Below, one piece after another: positions 1 to 9,844 of a stretch of DNA of 64,000 nucleotides. Below the pieces are notes generated by a model, which made no database searches, was not told where the DNA came from, and saw nothing but the letters and a program-made list of their open reading frames with translations. The stretch comes from Ensifer adhaerens. GTDB lineage: Bacteria; Pseudomonadota; Alphaproteobacteria; Rhizobiales; Rhizobiaceae. The position numbers and the translations under genes are program-made. The stretch is from assembly GCF_000697965.2 (NCBI RefSeq), contig NZ_CP015880.1:682001-746000 (forward strand), in the 5' to 3' direction. The stretch's first letter is position 1; each line of letters opens with the position of its first letter.

Positions 1-1758
1 GAAGCGCATCAGGAGGTCGTTGAGCGCGCCGGCCTCGCGGGCAAGGCTGTGGCTGGCGGCGGTCGATTGCTCCACCATCGCCGCATTCTGCTGCGTGCCC
101 TGGTCGATGGCATTCACCGCCGTATTGATCTGCTGGATGCCGGCTGCCTGTTCGCGGGCGCTTTCGACGATCGCCGTCACGTGGTTGCTGATCTCCTTGA
201 CCTCGACGATGATGCTTTCGAGTGCCGCGCCGGTCTCTCGCACCAGGGTGACGCCGGATTTGACCTGCTGGCCGGATGTGGCGATCAGCACCTTGATCTC
301 CTTGGCAGCCTGAGCCGAGCGCTGGGCAAGCTCGCGCACTTCCTGGGCGACGACGGCAAAACCCTTGCCCGCCTCACCGGCGCGAGCCGCCTCGACGCCG
401 GCGTTGAGCGCCAAGAGGTTCGTCTGGAAGGCGATGTCGTCGATCACGCCGATGATGCTGGAGATCTCCCGCGACGAGGCTTCGATGCCGCTCATGGCGG
501 TGACGGCATTGCCGACGATTTCGCCGGATTTCTCCGCAGCACCTCGGGTGCGGGTGACGAGCGTGCCCGCCTCTTCCGCGCGCCGGCTGGCATCGGCGAC
601 GGTGGTGGCGATCTGGTCGAGCGCGGCTGCGGTTTCCTCGACCGAGGCGGCCTGTTGTTCCGTGCGCTTGGAGAGGTCGCCGGCGGCGGAGCGGATTTCG
701 CTGGCGCCGGCATTGATGCTGCGGGCATTCTCCCCGACCGAGCGCAGTGCCTCTTCGAGGTTGGTGACCGAGCTGTTGAAGTTGGTTCGCAGCGCGTCGA
801 GCCGTTCGGCAAGCGGCGTGTCGATGCGGAAGGTCAGATCACCTTCGGCAAGGCGATCGAGACCAAAGCCGAGCGCGCTGACTGCCGCCTGGACCTCGGC
901 CGCCTCTTTCGCCTTCTGTGCCTCGCGCTGTTCACGCTCGCGTTCAGACAGCGAACGACCGGCTTCGGCCTCTTGCTCCAGCCGCTCGCGTTCCAGCGCA
1001 TTGTCTCGGAAGACGGCGACAGCGCCGGCCATCTGGCCGATTTCGTCGCGGCGACCTTCGCCGAAGATCAGTGCCTTGAGATTGCCGGCGGCAAGCTGGC
1101 GCATGGCTTCGCGCAGGCTCGTCAGCGGGCGCAGCAGGCCGGCAATGACGAACCAGACGGTCGCGCCAAGCATGAGCAGGGCGAAGCCGGCAATCACACT
1201 TTGCCAGAGTGTCAGGTTGTCCTTCTCGGCATTCGCCGCTTCGAGTTCGCCGTTAGCCTCGGAAAGCTGCAGCTTGATCAAGTCGCTGATTGGCGCGGCG
1301 AGGGGATCGACTGATGAGTAGAGCTTGGTATCGACAAAGCGTTCGAGTTCGGCCTTGTCCTGACGCTGCATGATCTGCACGAGATCGCGGATCGACGCAT
1401 CACTTGCGATGCGCGCCCTGTCGAAAATCTCGGTCAGCGTCTTTTCCTCCGGCGTGAGTCGTGTGGCTTCGTAGGTGCGCCAGCGCGTATCGATGGTCGC
1501 AAGCGCCGTGTCGATCGCTTTTGCGCCGGCCGCCCAGTCTAGGGCGCCGCTGCGGACCTTATGGCTCGTGTCGACGATTTCGACCGCATACATGTCGGAC
1601 ACCGTCTTCAAGTGGTCGACCGGCAGCAACCGGTCGGCGACAATCGATTCAGTGCGTTTGGAGATGGAAGTCAGCGCACTGAAGGCCGTAACGATCATGA
1701 CCAGCATGGCGACGGCGAGCAGGGACAGACAGACGAGCAGGCGTGCTTTGATTGTCAT
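1..1758 (-). CDS. Methyl-accepting chemotaxis protein (3' end beyond window)
   Basis: Membrane chemoreceptor that passes ligand signals to CheA/CheW. The frame reads from an ATG at 1758, preceded by GGAG at 8 nt spacing, and stays open for 586 codons to the window edge, so the C-terminus is missing. Residues 6-29 form the first membrane segment, about 30-185 a helical periplasmic sensor of the four-helix-bundle kind, and about 186-208 the second membrane segment. HAMP follows, then a long signalling coiled coil. The highly conserved hairpin tip ([15 protein letters not shown]) is visible near the 3' part. No che genes lie nearby, so it is probably an orphan receptor. The family call is certain; the ligand is unknown. 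Confidence 0.95.
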   Translation of the reverse strand, partial: MTIKARLLVCLSLLAVAMLVMIVTAFSALTSISKRTESIVADRLLPVDHLKTVSDMYAVEIVDTSHKVRSGALDWAAGAKAIDTALATIDTRWRTYEATRLTPEEKTLTEIFDRARIASDASIRDLVQIMQRQDKAELERFVDTKLYSSVDPLAAPISDLIKLQLSEANGELEAANAEKDNLTLWQSVIAGFALLMLGATVWFVIAGLLRPLTSLREAMRQLAAGNLKALIFGEGRRDEIGQMAGAVAVFRDNALERERLEQEAEAGRSLSEREREQREAQKAKEAAEVQAAVSALGFGLDRLAEGDLTFRIDTPLAERLDALRTNFNSSVTNLEEALRSVGENARSINAGASEIRSAAGDLSKRTEQQAASVEETAAALDQIATTVADASRRAEEAGTLVTRTRGAAEKSGEIVGNAVTAMSGIEASSREISSIIGVIDDIAFQTNLLALNAGVEAARAGEAGKGFAVVAQEVRELAQRSAQAAKEIKVLIATSGQQVKSGVTLVRETGAALESIIVEVKEISNHVTAIVESAREQAAGIQQINTAVNAIDQGTQQNAAMVEQSTAASHSLAREAGALNDLLMRF

Positions 1759-2140
1759 GAATAACGCTCCGCGGTTGCCCGCAAGGCAAATCATCCTCGG
1801 CCGATGGCCGCGGGCATGGCCGCAAAGGCATCGGTAAGCGAGCTCGCCTTGGCAGGGGAGTGATGTCGATGATGGGATGGAGCACGCGATATTGCGCGGC
1901 GAAACTGCCGTCATGGCATGTTCGCCCAGCGTTCACTCCGTCTCATATAGACATAACAACCGGAGATTAAGAATGGCTAAATTTTAAGCTGTTGATTAAA
2001 GTTCGCGCAACCCAAGATTATCGCAACCATAGGCGGTGGCTGTCTGCGATGCTCAAGAAGTGTTGAAGACCGCGTCCTTTCGCAAACCGCTCTTCGGGTT
2101 CAAGCTGCCACCTCTCCGAAACAGGCGAAGGAGCAGGGAC
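1759..2140. other. Intergenic region between divergent genes
   Basis: A 382-base gap between the divergent chemoreceptor and DUF6152 genes. The part around 1940-2010 is clearly more AT-rich than its surroundings and probably carries promoters. I see no convincing ORF, strong hairpin or RNA gene in it. Short open frames run through it but lack ribosome-binding sites and rhizobial protein character. Confidence 0.5.
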
Positions 2141-2530
2141 ATGTTGAATGCCATTTCACGCCGTGGCGTTGTCGCAATCATCCTGACGGGGCTTCTGGTT
2201 ACCGGCGCCTATGCCCATCACGGATGGTCCTGGGCCGAGGCCGACCAGATCGAGCTCAAGGGCACCATCCGCGAGATCTCGATGGCGCCGCCGCATCCGA
2301 CCTTACAGGTGGAGTCGTCCACGGATGGCATGTGGCACGTCGAACTCGGCAATCCCCGCCAGACGGAGCGCTCAGGCTTTGTCGAGGGATCGGCCAAGGC
2401 CGGTGACGAGATCATCGTTCTCGGCAACCGTTCGCTCGACCCGAACGAAAAGCGCATGAAGGCGGTGCGCATCACGGTCGCCGGCAAGACCTATGACATC
2501 TATCCGGAACGCATCCGGGCCGGTGGATGA
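2141..2530 (+). CDS. Exported DUF6152-family protein
   Basis: A 129-residue protein of unknown function. I chose the ATG at 2141 because AAGGAG lies just upstream and because it gives a typical signal peptide (residues 1-25, hydrophobic core then ALA-type cleavage near VTGAYAH). A longer in-frame start at 2036 would bury this signal. The mature part begins with a His-His-Gly-Trp and is a small soluble domain of the type seen in DUF6152 proteins. Its stop overlaps the start of the following DUF6644 membrane gene by four bases (ATGA), so the two are translationally coupled and probably act together at the inner membrane. The substrate is unknown. Confidence 0.75.
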   Translation: MLNAISRRGVVAIILTGLLVTGAYAHHGWSWAEADQIELKGTIREISMAPPHPTLQVESSTDGMWHVELGNPRQTERSGFVEGSAKAGDEIIVLGNRSLDPNEKRMKAVRITVAGKTYDIYPERIRAGG

Positions 2531-3005
2531 GCGGCGCGGAACTCGTCGAGTGGATCGCCGGCTGGCCGGTGGGCGCGGCGCTCAGACGCTCGGCGATCCT
2601 CTATCTCGTGGTCAACGCGGCTCATATTCTCGCGATCGGCCTGCTCATCGGCGCGATCGTACCGCTTGATCTGAGGCTGCTCGGCTTGTCGGTGATGCGC
2701 CCGTCGCGGTGCTTGGACCCTTTCTGGCGCAAGCGGCTGCGATCGGCCTGGCGATGGCGATCGTCACCGGCTTTTGCCTCTTCAGCGTCAGGCCTTCGGC
2801 CTATCTCGCCAATCCGGCGTTTCTGACCAAGCTCGCGCTGCTGGCAATCGGAACGCTCAATGCACTGTCGGTCCGCGTGGGTACGGCCTGGTCGGTCGCG
2901 CGCGCAGGGGGAGCCGTTGCGTTGCGCCTGCGTGCGCAGGCGCTTGCCTCCTTGGTCACATGGCTGGGTGCTCTGCTCGCCGGCCGCTGGATCGGCTTTC
3001 TCTGA
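2527..3005 (+). pseudogene. DUF6644-like membrane protein, frameshifted
   Basis: Two overlapping frames together make one small polytopic membrane protein. The first starts at 2527 and reads hydrophobic up to LRLLGLS near 2691. It then turns into Arg/Ser-rich nonsense. The correct continuation (DAPVAVLGPFLAQAAAIGLAMA) resumes at about 2694 in the next frame and runs to the stop at 3005. One extra G in the GG at 2691-2692 would restore a continuous frame of about 159 residues. The gene is coupled to the DUF6152 gene by an ATGA overlap. The break is either a real inactivating indel or a sequencing or assembly error in a G run. Function unknown. Confidence 0.75.
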
Positions 3006-3013
3006 CGCTGATC

Positions 3014-3649
3014 CTATCGCTCGCCTGCCGTTCTCCACGCGGGAAGGGCAGGCTCCTGTTCGACCGTTCTTCCTCGCACGAATTGCAGCGTTGTCTCGGC
3101 CACGCGTTGGCCGAGATGACTTGCCGTCTCAAGATCGGATGGTGGCGGCGCCAGATCGGCGCCCTGGTCGACATAGGACTGGGCGCCGGCGCCCAGCCAG
3201 AAGCCAAGCCGGTTGAGATCGTCAGGTGATCCTTTGGTCGAGTGGTTGGCCGGTGGTAGGTCGAGGTTGATCCAGTGCATGCCATGCTGGGCAGCAAAGA
3301 GAGCAAGTTGCATCAGCGTCGCGAGTTTATCGCCCGAGGCGGTTCCCGAGTTGGTGAAACCGGCAGCAAACTTGTTTTTCCAAAGGTAGCCCTTGGCCAT
3401 CACGGCACTGGAACTCGCTTCCTGAAATGACTTGAACGCGGCTGACTGGCCTCCGACATAGGTCGGCGTGCCGAAAATGATCGCCTCGGCCGAGCGGAGA
3501 TCGTTCCACCGTGCCGGTACATCCTCAACCGCTAGGAGCAGACCTTGTGCGCCGTCGACGCGCTCGATACCGGCTTTAACAGCCTTGGCCTGGCGTGCCG
3601 TGTGCCCGTATCCGCTGTGGTAGATGACGGCAATGCATATGTTGCTCAT
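3014..3649 (-). CDS. Flavodoxin-like NAD(P)H-dependent oxidoreductase
   Basis: A 211-residue flavoprotein of the flavodoxin/WrbA superfamily. Residues 5-18 (AVIYHSGYGHTARQ) form the phosphate-binding loop for FMN, and GTPTYVGGQSAAFK (about 77-90) is the second flavin-contacting loop. The start at 3649 has GGAGACC upstream and begins with the typical MSNICIAVIYHSG strand; a longer start 17 codons upstream adds only non-conserved residues. It lies downstream of the ECF41 sigma gene in the same orientation. ECF41 factors often sit next to small oxidoreductases, so this is a plausible partner or target. Substrate not predictable; a quinone or nitro-compound reductase role is inference. Confidence 0.8.
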   Translation of the reverse strand: MSNICIAVIYHSGYGHTARQAKAVKAGIERVDGAQGLLLAVEDVPARWNDLRSAEAIIFGTPTYVGGQSAAFKSFQEASSSAVMAKGYLWKNKFAAGFTNSGTASGDKLATLMQLALFAAQHGMHWINLDLPPANHSTKGSPDDLNRLGFWLGAGAQSYVDQGADLAPPPSDLETASHLGQRVAETTLQFVRGRTVEQEPALPAWRTAGER

Positions 3650-3697
3650 GGTTTGGTCTCCTATGGTTTGGTGTTGGGCCTGCCGAGCGAGTAGAGG

Positions 3698-3716
3698 CAC
3701 GCGCCTTCGGCGCGTG
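3698..3716. repeat. Perfect 8-bp hairpin
   Basis: CACGCGCC and GGCGCGTG flank a TTC loop, in the gap between the sigma factor stop (3815) and the flavodoxin start (3649). It has no adjacent T-run, so it could be a weak terminator, an mRNA-stability stem or an attenuating leader structure for the flavodoxin gene. Confidence 0.5.
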
Positions 3717-3814
3717 GCAGGTTAAGTTTGTTTGGAGCAGGGGCGATCAGCAGAGCTGTCGGCTCTGGTGCCTGTGCGCGGGGGCGCGATCGTTAGGGCG
3801 CGGTCACCCGTCAC

Positions 3815-4708
3815 TCAATGAACGGCCGGAGCATCGAGATATGTCAGCGCTTCTGGGAGGTGTTTTAGCTTGTCCGGATTGCGCGTGACATAGATGACGG
3901 TGATTCTATCCCGCTCGATCTCGATCGCGGTGGTCTGCAGGACCCCGTCTTCGATGGTGATAAAACCGGGCAGCCCATTGATGAATTCGTAACGCACGAG
4001 CCGCGACATCGCCCGGGCAAAGATCAGCCTCAGCGAGGCGTGCAGCATTATCACTTCGTCTATTCCGACGATCGGCCGTCTTGGCGCCACTGTCTTGCCG
4101 CCGCCGTCGGCATAGACGATCGCGCCGGTCGCAAGCAGCGAACGGAGCTTGTGCAAATCGCCGCCACGGGAAGCGGCAAAGAAGGCGGCGGCGATTTCCA
4201 TGCCCTGTTCCCGTGGCATCGCAAATCGGCGGCGGGTCTCGCGGACATTGACACGGGCACGACTGGCCAGTTGACGGCAGGTTGCTGCCTTGCGGCCGAG
4301 CGTCTCGCCGATTTCATCGAAGCTGACACCGAAGACGTCGTGCAGCAGGAAGGCCGCTCGTTCCAGCGGCGACAGGCGTTCCAGTGCCATCATCAGAGGC
4401 AGGGTAATGTCGTCGAGTTCGTCGCACTGCTCGACGACCGGTTCCGGCAGCCATGGCCCGAGGTAGGTTTCGCGCCGCCGCCGTGCCGACTTCAACTGGT
4501 TGAGGCAAAGGCGTGTCACGATCCGGCCCAGAAATGCCGATGGTTCTTTGACGGCCGCACGGTCGGCGTTCAGCCAGCGCAGGAATGCTTCCTGTACGAC
4601 ATCTTCGGCTTCGCTGACGGAGCCCAGCATGCGATAGGCGATGCGGATCAGTCGCGGGCGTACCGCGCCGAAGGTCGTTCTGACGTCTTCGTCGATCATC
4701 CCGGCCAT
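3815..4708 (-). CDS. sigJ: ECF41-type RNA polymerase sigma factor (SigJ family) with SnoaL-like tail
   Basis: A 297-residue extracytoplasmic-function sigma factor. Sigma-2 lies in residues 1-75 (AYRMLGSVSEAEDVVQEAFLRW) and sigma-4 in about 110-165. A C-terminal SnoaL/NTF2-like domain of about 120 residues is typical of the ECF41 group and takes the place of a separate anti-sigma factor. Two ECF41 signature elements are present: WLPEP between the sigma regions, and a DGGGK motif in the tail, which is known in this group to control activity. An ATG at 4708 was chosen; GTG at 4711 and ATG at 4699 are alternatives and no strong ribosome site separates them. A TGTCACA promoter lies upstream. Confidence 0.88.
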   Translation of the reverse strand: MAGMIDEDVRTTFGAVRPRLIRIAYRMLGSVSEAEDVVQEAFLRWLNADRAAVKEPSAFLGRIVTRLCLNQLKSARRRRETYLGPWLPEPVVEQCDELDDITLPLMMALERLSPLERAAFLLHDVFGVSFDEIGETLGRKAATCRQLASRARVNVRETRRRFAMPREQGMEIAAAFFAASRGGDLHKLRSLLATGAIVYADGGGKTVAPRRPIVGIDEVIMLHASLRLIFARAMSRLVRYEFINGLPGFITIEDGVLQTTAIEIERDRITVIYVTRNPDKLKHLPEALTYLDAPAVH

Positions 4709-4857
4709 CACGCGCCCCGCTGCGATATGGCGCGGCCGGCCCCGAAATGGCTAGCGCGCACACGAGGCCATGATGGCATCACCGCTGCGGCGGTCCCATG
4801 CGGATCGGGCTTCGCTGTCATCTTCGTCTCCTTCATCTCAAGCACTCGAGAAGACAA

Positions 4858-4884
4858 GACAAGATAACACCGGCGAATGTGACA
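4858..4884 (-). promoter_or_regulatory. Candidate ECF41-type promoter of sigJ
   Basis: On the minus strand TGTCACA (4884-4878) is followed after 16 bases by TGTC (4861-4858). The recalled consensus for ECF41 factors is TGTCACA, then 16-18 bases, then CGTC, so there is one mismatch. The site lies just beyond the betA stop and about 150 bases before the sigma gene. That suggests autoregulation with a long 5' untranslated leader. Confidence 0.5.
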
Positions 4885-4927
4885 TGCGGCCGTCGATCGC
4901 CGGCAAAAAAGTTCGCCTTGCCGCGAA

Positions 4928-6577
4928 CTATCTGTCGCTGACCTGCCAGCGCGGATTGATCCACGGTTCCTGGTTCGATCTGGCGAGGGGCTGCTTGCCG
5001 AGAATGTGGTCGGCCGCCTTCTCGCCGGTCATGATCGACGGGCTGTTCAAGTTGCCGTAGGTCACGTGCGGGAAGATCGAGCTGTCGGCGACACGAAGCC
5101 CTTCGACACCGATGACGCGGGTCTCCGGATCGACCACCGCCATCGGGTCGTCCTTGGCACCCATCCGGCAGGTGCCGCAGGGGTGGTAGGCGCTTTCCAG
5201 ATGCTCGCGCAGGAACGCGTCGATCTGTTCGTCCGACTGGACTTTCTCGCCCGGCTGGATCTCCGGACCGCGATAGTGGTCGAAGGCTTTCTGGCCGAAG
5301 ATCTCGCGGGTGAGGCGCACGCAGTGGCGGAACTTCTCCCAGTCCTCCGGGTGGCTCATATAGTTGAAGCGGATGACGGGGTCGGCCATCGGATCGGAGG
5401 AGCGCAGCGTGACGTTGCCGCGCGACTTCGAGAGGTTGTAGCCGACATGCACCTGGAAGCCGTGGGTGTTGGCGGCCGCCTTGCCGTCGTAGCTGATCGC
5501 CACCGGCAGGAAGTGGTACTGGATATCTGGCTGCTTGACGCCGGGGGCCGAGCGCAGGAAGGCGCAGGCCTCGAACTGGTTAGAGATGCCGAGGCCCTTC
5601 TTGAAGAACAGCCACTGCGCGCCGGCAACGCCCTGCCAGAACCAGGGCAGCCAGGAATAGAGCGACACGGGCTTGGTCGAAATCTGCTGGAAATAGAACT
5701 CCATATGGTCCTGCAGGTTTGCGCCGACGCCTGGTCGGTCAACCTTCACCTCGATGCCCATGTCCTTCAGGTGCTCGGCCGGGCCGATGCCCGAGAGCAT
5801 CAAGAGCTTCGGCGAATTGAACGAGGAGGCCGAGACGACGACCTCACGGTTGGCCTTGACGACCTCGATCTTGCCGCCGCGCTCGATCTCGACCCCGCTC
5901 GCTCGGCCGTTCTCGATGATGATCCGACGGGCGAAGCAACGCACGAGCGACACGTTCTGCCGCTTCATCGCCGGCTTCAGATAGGCGTTTGCCGCCGACC
6001 AGCGCCGGCCCTGCCAGACGGTCTGCTCCATCAGCCCGAAGCCTTCCTGCTTCGAGCCGTTATAGTCATCGGTGAGTTCGAAACCGGCCTGCTGGCCGGC
6101 CTCGATAAAGGCATGGAACAGCGGATTGTGGACCGGGCCGCGTTTAACGTGCAGCGGTCCGTCGGTTCCGCGCCAGCCGGCTTCGCCGCCGTGGCTGTTT
6201 TCCATGCGCTTGAAATAGGGCAGCACATCCGCATAGGCCCAGCCGCGCGCGCCGACTTCTTCCCAACGGTTGAAGTCTTCCGCATGGCCGCGCACATAGA
6301 CGAGGCCGTTGATCGAGGAGGAGCCGCCGATCACCTTGCCGCGTGGCGCGGTGATGCGGCGGTTGTTGAGGTTCGGCTCAGGCTCAGACAGATAGCCCCA
6401 GTTGTAGCGCTTCATGCTCATCGGCCAGGCAAGCGCTGCTGGCATCTGGATGAACGGCCCCGCATCCGTTCCGCCATATTCCAGTACCAGGACGGTATTC
6501 TTGCCGTCTTCTGAGAGGCGATAGGCGAGCGCCGAGCCGGCGGAGCCGGAGCCGATGATGATGTAATCTGCCTGCAT
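4928..6577 (-). CDS. betA: Choline dehydrogenase BetA
   Basis: Flavin-dependent GMC oxidoreductase of 549 residues that oxidises choline to betaine aldehyde, the first oxidation in glycine betaine synthesis. The N-terminus carries the FAD-binding Rossmann motif ([19 protein letters not shown], residues 5-23) followed by the GMC signature region ([18 protein letters not shown]). Near the C-terminus, [12 protein letters not shown] and the [16 protein letters not shown] segment hold the catalytic His and active-site Asn region. Length is typical of BetA. It is the last gene of betI-betC-betB-betA but is separated from betB by 266 bases with repeat palindromes, so its dosage could differ from that of the upstream genes. 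Confidence 0.96.
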   Translation of the reverse strand: MQADYIIIGSGSAGSALAYRLSEDGKNTVLVLEYGGTDAGPFIQMPAALAWPMSMKRYNWGYLSEPEPNLNNRRITAPRGKVIGGSSSINGLVYVRGHAEDFNRWEEVGARGWAYADVLPYFKRMENSHGGEAGWRGTDGPLHVKRGPVHNPLFHAFIEAGQQAGFELTDDYNGSKQEGFGLMEQTVWQGRRWSAANAYLKPAMKRQNVSLVRCFARRIIIENGRASGVEIERGGKIEVVKANREVVVSASSFNSPKLLMLSGIGPAEHLKDMGIEVKVDRPGVGANLQDHMEFYFQQISTKPVSLYSWLPWFWQGVAGAQWLFFKKGLGISNQFEACAFLRSAPGVKQPDIQYHFLPVAISYDGKAAANTHGFQVHVGYNLSKSRGNVTLRSSDPMADPVIRFNYMSHPEDWEKFRHCVRLTREIFGQKAFDHYRGPEIQPGEKVQSDEQIDAFLREHLESAYHPCGTCRMGAKDDPMAVVDPETRVIGVEGLRVADSSIFPHVTYGNLNSPSIMTGEKAADHILGKQPLARSNQEPWINPRWQVSDR

Positions 6578-6639
6578 AAGCGTGGTCTTTCTTTTAATCG
6601 TTGCCCCTCGGCATGCCTCTCATCCGCAGTGACGGGATG

Positions 6640-6831
6640 CGCCGCTCATACGCACGGTGAGGGATCCGCCCCTCATCCGGCTGCCGCCACCTTCTCCCCG
6701 CAGGCGGGGAGAAGGAAAACGCGGATATGTCTTGCTCCCTCTCTGACGTCCCTATGCGTTGCCGCGTGTGGTCTGGCGAGCAGGCCTCGTCCCCTCTCCC
6801 CGCGAGCGGGGAGAGGGCTAGGGGGAGGGCC
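6640..6831. repeat. Rhizobial intergenic mosaic-type (RIME-like) palindromic element
   Basis: Two perfect 12-bp stems sit in the betB-betA gap. CCTTCTCCCCGC / GCGGGGAGAAGG spans 6690-6715 (2-base loop) and CCCTCTCCCCGC / GCGGGGAGAGGG spans 6792-6817 (2-base loop). Phrases such as CCCTCATCCGGCTGCCGC and GGCTAGGGGGAGGGC flank them. These modules are familiar from rhizobial intergenic repeats. Transcribed within the operon they would fold into very stable RNA stems. Confidence 0.75.
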
Positions 6832-6843
6832 AAATCAACAATC

Positions 6844-8307
6844 TCAATACGGCGCCTGCACCGGTCCCATGCCGACATAGACGGTCTTCAGCTCGCTATA
6901 ATGGTTGAGCGCCGCGACCGAATTCTCGCGGCCGAAGCCGGATTGCTTGGAGCCGCCGAAGGGGATTTCCACCGGGCAGAGATTGTAGGTGTTGATCCAC
7001 AGCGTACCGGCCTCCAGCTGGTCGACGACGCGGTGGGCGCGCGTAATGTCGGCGGTGAAGACGCCGGCCGAAAGGCCGAATTCGGTGGCATTGGCGCGGG
7101 CGATCACCTCGGCCTCGTCGTCGAAGTCGAGCACGCACATGACAGGCCCGAAGATCTCCTCGCGGGCGATCGTCATCCCGTCGGTGACGTCGGCAAAGAC
7201 GGTCGGCTGGATATAGGTGCCTTCGGCATTGACCGCATTCGGAATGCCGCCACCGGTCACCAGTCGCGCACCTTCGGCCTTGCCCTTCTCGATATAGGAG
7301 AAGACCTTGTCGCGCTGCGGCGCCGAGACCATCGGCCCGAGCTGCGTTGCCTCGTCCATCGGGTCGCCGATGACGATCGCCTCGGTGCGGGCTTTGAGCC
7401 GCGTCAGGAACTGTTCCTTGATGCCCTTGTGCACGAAGACGCGGGTGCCGTTCGAGCAGACCTGGCCGGTCGAATAGAAGTTGCCGAGCATGGCGCCGCC
7501 GATGGCGCTTTCGAGGTCGGCGTCGTCGAAGACGATCAGCGGCGACTTGCCGCCAAGCTCCATGGTGACGTGCTTGAGTTCGGCCGCTGCTGCACCCGCC
7601 ACCTTCTTGCCGGTCGGGACCGAGCCTGTCAGCGATACCTTGGCGACGTCGGGATGGTTGACGAGCAGGGGCCCGGTGGTGCGATCGCCCTGGATGACAT
7701 TGTAGAGGCCCTTCGGCAGGCCGGCTTCGACGAGAATTTCGGCGATCTTCAGGGCGCCGAGCGGCGTGTTTTCCGAGGGCTTGAAGACCATGGCGTTGCC
7801 GGCGGCGAGCGCCGGCGCGCCCTTCCAGCAGGCGATCTGCTGCGGATAGTTCCAGGCGCCGATCCCGACGCATACGCCAAGCGGCACGCGCTTGGTATAG
7901 GCAAAGTCGCCGCCAAGCGGGATGTAGTCGCCATTGAGCGCCGTGGCGATGACACCGCCGAAGAACTCGAAACTGTCGGCGCCGGAGGTCGGATCGGCGA
8001 CGATCGTCTCCTGGATCGGCTTGCCGGTGTCGAGCGTTTCGAGCTCGGAGAGCTCGCGGTTGCGCTCGCGCATGATCTCGGCGGCGCGCTTAAGGACCCG
8101 GCCACGCGCCGTCGGGCTCATAGCCGCCCATTCCGGCTGGGCGCGCTTGGCAGCGGCAATCGCCTTTTCGACGATCGCCGGCGTTGCCGCATGCAGCCGG
8201 GCGATCACTTCGCCGGTCGCCGGGTAGATGCTCTCGATGACAGTGCCTTCGATGTCCTCGACATATTCGCCGTCGATGAAGTGCGAGGCTTGCGGTTGGG
8301 CTTTCAT
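6844..8307 (-). CDS. betB: Betaine aldehyde dehydrogenase BetB
   Basis: NAD(P)-dependent aldehyde dehydrogenase of 487 residues that converts betaine aldehyde to glycine betaine in the cytoplasm. The catalytic set is complete: Asn153 in GAWNYPQQ, Glu250 in MELGGKSP and the nucleophile Cys284 in GQVCSNGTR. The cofactor-binding [12 protein letters not shown] and [12 protein letters not shown] segments are present. The C-terminal NPYG-equivalent reads [16 protein letters not shown]. Its ATG begins one base after the betC stop (TGACATG), so it is tightly coupled to betC. Length and motifs match the BetB family. Confidence 0.97.
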   Translation of the reverse strand: MKAQPQASHFIDGEYVEDIEGTVIESIYPATGEVIARLHAATPAIVEKAIAAAKRAQPEWAAMSPTARGRVLKRAAEIMRERNRELSELETLDTGKPIQETIVADPTSGADSFEFFGGVIATALNGDYIPLGGDFAYTKRVPLGVCVGIGAWNYPQQIACWKGAPALAAGNAMVFKPSENTPLGALKIAEILVEAGLPKGLYNVIQGDRTTGPLLVNHPDVAKVSLTGSVPTGKKVAGAAAAELKHVTMELGGKSPLIVFDDADLESAIGGAMLGNFYSTGQVCSNGTRVFVHKGIKEQFLTRLKARTEAIVIGDPMDEATQLGPMVSAPQRDKVFSYIEKGKAEGARLVTGGGIPNAVNAEGTYIQPTVFADVTDGMTIAREEIFGPVMCVLDFDDEAEVIARANATEFGLSAGVFTADITRAHRVVDQLEAGTLWINTYNLCPVEIPFGGSKQSGFGRENSVAALNHYSELKTVYVGMGPVQAPY

Positions 8308-8308
8308 G

Positions 8309-9844
8309 TCATTCTCCCCGCGGATAGCGTTTGGATTCCTCGAGATTGTCGAGGTTCATATGGTTGCGCATGTAGCGCTCGGATGCCTTCTGCAGCGGCT
8401 GGTGATCCCAAGGGTAATAGGCGCCGTTCCGGAGCGCCTCGTAGACCACCCAGCGCCGGGCCTGGCTTTCACGCACGGCCGCATCGAAGGCCGCCATGTC
8501 CCAATGGGCGGCGCACATGTCCTGGAACGCCTGCAGGGTTGCCGCCTGTACCGGCGTTTCGGGCTTGGCAGCGAGGTTTGTCAGTTCCAGCGGATCCGCT
8601 TCGAGATCGTAGAGCTGGTCGGGATCGAGCGCACAGTGGATGTATTTCCATTTGCCTTCGCGGATGGCGACCAGCGGCGCGTAGGAGGCTTCCGCCGCAT
8701 ATTCCATCAGCACCGGCTCTGAGCGCTCCTCGCCGTTGATCATGGGCACCAGGCTGATGCCATCGGTCCAGGGCTTGACCTCGTCCAGGGAGATGCCGGC
8801 GAGATCGGCGAGCGTCGGCGTCACGTCGAGATTGGAGGTCGGCGCCAGATGCAGGCCGGGCGTCACACCCGGTCCGGCGACCATCAGCGGCACGCGGGCC
8901 GACCCCTCGAAGAAGTTCATCTTGAACCACAGGCCGCGCTCGCCAAGCATATCGCCGTGATCCGAGCAGAAGAGGATCAGCGTGTCGTCGAGCATGCGGG
9001 TGCGCGTCAACGTATCCAGAAGTTCGCCGACCTTTTCGTCAAGATAGGAAATGTTGGCGAAATAGGCGCGGCGCGAGCGGCGGATGTTGTCTTCCGTCAG
9101 GTCAAAATTGACGTAGTCGCAGGAATGCATGATGCGCTTGGAATGCGGATCCTGCCGGTCGTCCGGCAGCATGCCGACCTCGGGCAACAGATGCTCGCAA
9201 TCCTCGTAGAGGTCCCAGAACTTCTTTCGCGCCACGTAAGGGTCGTGCGGGTGGGTGAACGAGACCGTCAGGCACCAGGGGCGGCGCTCCGCGTCATCGT
9301 TTTCGCGCGACAGCTGGTAGAGCTTCTGGTTGGCAAGGAAGGCGACCTCGTCGTCATATTCCATCTGGTTGGTGATCTCGGCGACGCCGGCGCCGGTGAC
9401 CGAGCCGAGATTGTGGTACCACCAGTCGATGCGCTCGCCGGGTTTGCGATAGTCCGGCGTCCAGCCGAAATCGGCCGGGTAGATGTCGGTCGTCAGCCGT
9501 TCCTCGAAGCCGTGCAGTTGGTCCGGGCCGACGAAATGCATCTTGCCCGACAGCGCCGTGTAGTAGCCGGCGCGGCGCAGGTGGTGTGCATAGGTCGGGA
9601 TCGACGACTGGTACTCGGCGGCGTTGTCGTAGACGCGGGTGCGGCTCGGCAGTTGCCCGGCCATGAACGAGGCGCGGGCAGGGGCGCAGAGCGGCGACGA
9701 GGTGTAATTGTTGCGGAACCGGGCCGAGCGGGCGGCGAGTGCCTTCAGGTGCGGCGCATGCAGGAACGCGGCCGGTCCGTCGGGAAAGAACTTTCCGTTC
9801 AGCTGGTCGACCATGATGATCAGGATGTTCGGTCTTGCGGTCAT
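8309..9844 (-). CDS. betC: Choline sulfatase BetC
   Basis: Type I sulfatase of 511 residues that hydrolyses choline-O-sulfate to choline and sulfate, supplying betA. The formylglycine motif C-x-A-x-R appears as CAPAR with Cys53. Metal-binding Asp residues lie in the N-terminal MVDQLNG stretch, and [16 protein letters not shown] is the second sulfatase motif. The C-terminal part ([19 protein letters not shown]) is characteristic of BetC. Its start overlaps the betI stop by four bases (ATGA). A betC within the bet operon is a hallmark of Sinorhizobium and its relatives and implies that choline sulfate serves as osmoprotectant or nutrient. Confidence 0.97.
   Translation of the reverse strand: MTARPNILIIMVDQLNGKFFPDGPAAFLHAPHLKALAARSARFRNNYTSSPLCAPARASFMAGQLPSRTRVYDNAAEYQSSIPTYAHHLRRAGYYTALSGKMHFVGPDQLHGFEERLTTDIYPADFGWTPDYRKPGERIDWWYHNLGSVTGAGVAEITNQMEYDDEVAFLANQKLYQLSRENDDAERRPWCLTVSFTHPHDPYVARKKFWDLYEDCEHLLPEVGMLPDDRQDPHSKRIMHSCDYVNFDLTEDNIRRSRRAYFANISYLDEKVGELLDTLTRTRMLDDTLILFCSDHGDMLGERGLWFKMNFFEGSARVPLMVAGPGVTPGLHLAPTSNLDVTPTLADLAGISLDEVKPWTDGISLVPMINGEERSEPVLMEYAAEASYAPLVAIREGKWKYIHCALDPDQLYDLEADPLELTNLAAKPETPVQAATLQAFQDMCAAHWDMAAFDAAVRESQARRWVVYEALRNGAYYPWDHQPLQKASERYMRNHMNLDNLEESKRYPRGE

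Noticed and set aside
49..1314. Long plus-strand open frame over the chemoreceptor gene
   Set aside because: It is the complement of the signalling domain. The minus strand gives a clean receptor with all motifs, while this frame has no ribosome site or family features.
5006..6514. 502-codon plus-strand frame antisense to betA
   Set aside because: The opposite strand carries a complete choline dehydrogenase. High GC at third positions makes long antisense frames common in this genome type.
6727..8739. 670-codon plus-strand frame antisense to betB and betC
   Set aside because: Composition is typical of antisense shadow, and the real genes are on the minus strand with all catalytic residues.
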